Origin: Ignavibacteria bacterium | GTDB taxonomy: Bacteria; Bacteroidota; Ignavibacteria; Ignavibacteriales; Ignavibacteriaceae | NCBI GenBank assembly: GCA_030648225.1 | Contig: JAUSIA010000240.1 | Span: 1-5,887 of the forward strand | DNA length: 5,887 nt | Reading direction: 5' to 3' | Part shown: positions 5,166 through 5,887 of the stretch, piece after piece | How the letters are laid out: every line of letters starts with the position of its first letter | Position numbering within the stretch: the first letter of the stretch is position 1 | Notes under the pieces: model-generated | What the model was told of the DNA's origin: nothing | Database searches by the model: none | The model's input: only the letters and a program-made list of their open reading frames with translations | Translations under genes and position numbers: made by a program

Positions 5166-5887
5166 TTACTTAGCACTTAAATTTTTCTTTCCTCTCAGCT
5201 TAGCAACTTCTTCTTCTGTAACTTTCTTTCCCGAATTTCCCCACTGGCTGTAAACATGAGTAAGGACTGCTGCTATTTGTTTATTATTTAAGTTTTGGGG
5301 AAGCATTATACCATTATATTTTTTGCCGTTAACAGTAATTTCACCAGAAAGTCCGTTTATTACTGCATTAATTGACGCTTCTTTATTCTTATTAAGGAAA
5401 TCTGATTTAGCTAAAGGAGGAAAAACATTCGGCAATCCTTCTCCATTAGGCTGATGGCAGACTGCACAGGTTGTTGTGAAAATACTTTTACCAAATGCAC
5501 TCATATCCATTCCTTTTTCTTCGGTACCAGCAGCTGTCTGGTTAGACTCAGGAGCTTGTTCAACATTAATTGGTCCTGCAAACATATCCTGGTTTGGTTC
5601 TTCATTCGAGCCAAGATAAACATCATCTTTTTGCTTTCCGGAATAGATAACCAGATCATCTTTACCCGAGACTTTTAGCATTCCAATTGCACCTTTATTA
5701 AATGCTCTGAAGATTGAATGATCAACAAGAATAAATGTACCGGGAACATCAACCGTAAACTCAACAATAGCGGAACCGCCGGCAGGAATGATTGTGGTTT
5801 GCACATTCTTTTGACTTACAATTGTGCCGCCTTCACCATAAACATTATCAAAAACTTCTCCTATAACATGGAAAGATGAAATGAGAT
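5166..5887 (-). CDS. nirK: NirK, copper nitrite reductase with fused C-terminal cytochrome c (N-terminal part outside the window)
   Basis: The last 239 codons of a gene entering from the right edge. NirK reduces nitrite to NO in the periplasm at a type 2 copper centre. The visible part starts in the second cupredoxin domain. SSFHVIGEVFD (visible residues 3-13) holds the His equivalent to the catalytic His255 of Alcaligenes NirK. LVDHSIFRAFNKGA (53-66) holds the His56 that corresponds to the type 2 copper ligand His306. The cupredoxin domain ends near MLKVSG. A flexible linker (about 80-130) follows, rich in Gln, Glu, Ala and Thr, then a class I cytochrome c domain with CAVCH at 140-144 and a likely axial Met194 in YNGIMLPQ. 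The fused cytochrome probably feeds electrons directly to the copper centre. The frame is open to the window edge; the GTG at 5804 is internal and not the start. The stop is one base before nirV. Confidence 0.93.
   Translation of the reverse strand, partial: LISSFHVIGEVFDNVYGEGGTIVSQKNVQTTIIPAGGSAIVEFTVDVPGTFILVDHSIFRAFNKGAIGMLKVSGKDDLVIYSGKQKDDVYLGSNEEPNQDMFAGPINVEQAPESNQTAAGTEEKGMDMSAFGKSIFTTTCAVCHQPNGEGLPNVFPPLAKSDFLNKNKEASINAVINGLSGEITVNGKKYNGIMLPQNLNNKQIAAVLTHVYSQWGNSGKKVTEEEVAKLRGKKNLSAK

Noticed and set aside
5165..5176. Upstream in-frame GTG start for nirV at 5176
   Set aside because: It would overlap the nirK stop and add only four residues. The ATG at 5164, one base after the nirK TAA, fits stop-start coupling better.
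5802..5804. GTG at 5804 as the start of a separate 212-residue protein
   Set aside because: The frame stays open to the window edge and the upstream residues (SSFHVIGEVFD...) are conserved NirK sequence, so this GTG is an internal Val codon.

Overview
The window is one uninterrupted run of nine genes, all on the minus strand, so transcription reads from the right edge (5887) to the left edge (1). The DNA is AT-rich, with AAGGA/AAAGG-type ribosome binding sites and tight gene spacing. The repertoire is a cytochrome-fused copper nitrite reductase, a membrane-anchored NrfHA pair and a lipidated SCO. Together with the AT-rich codon use, this suggests a free-living facultative or anaerobic member of the Bacteroidota/Ignavibacteriota (FCB) lineage. 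That assignment is an inference; there is no rRNA or other phylogenetic marker here.

Layout in transcription order: (1) 5887-5166, the C-terminal part of NirK, copper nitrite reductase, with a fused class I cytochrome c. (2) 5164-4304, NirV, an FGE-sulfatase-fold accessory protein that starts one base after the nirK stop. (3) 4265-3636, an exported protein resembling the DUF6448 family. (4) 3621-2938, an SCO/SenC copper-chaperone-like lipoprotein. (5) 2918-2142, a class I SAM-dependent methyltransferase. (6) 2135-1803, a small cupin. (7) 1711-965, a RIC/YtfE/ScdA di-iron protein for repair of nitrosative damage. (8) 925-317, NrfH, a tetraheme quinol dehydrogenase. (9) 312-1, the N-terminus of NrfA, the pentaheme ammonia-forming nitrite reductase. 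Gaps are 1, 38, 14, 19, 6, 91, 39 and 4 bases. The 91-base gap before ric is the largest and carries a palindrome that may be an operator.

Functional reading: the cluster handles nitrite in two ways. NirK reduces nitrite to NO, with SCO, NirV and perhaps the DUF6448-like protein serving its copper centres or maturation. NrfHA reduces nitrite (and can reduce NO) to ammonium. RIC sits between the two modules and would repair iron-sulfur clusters damaged by NO. The methyltransferase and cupin have no established role in this pathway.

The most striking feature is a composite palindromic element of about 101 bp (5035-5135; three hairpins, REP-like) inside the first codons of nirV. It is in frame and contributes about 35 codons. 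Removing them rejoins what looks like an ordinary signal peptide, so a mobile or REP-type repeat appears to have inserted in frame into a signal peptide while leaving the gene open. No rRNA, tRNA, CRISPR array, transposase gene or convincing rho-independent terminator was seen, and no gene-free stretch exceeds 300 bases.
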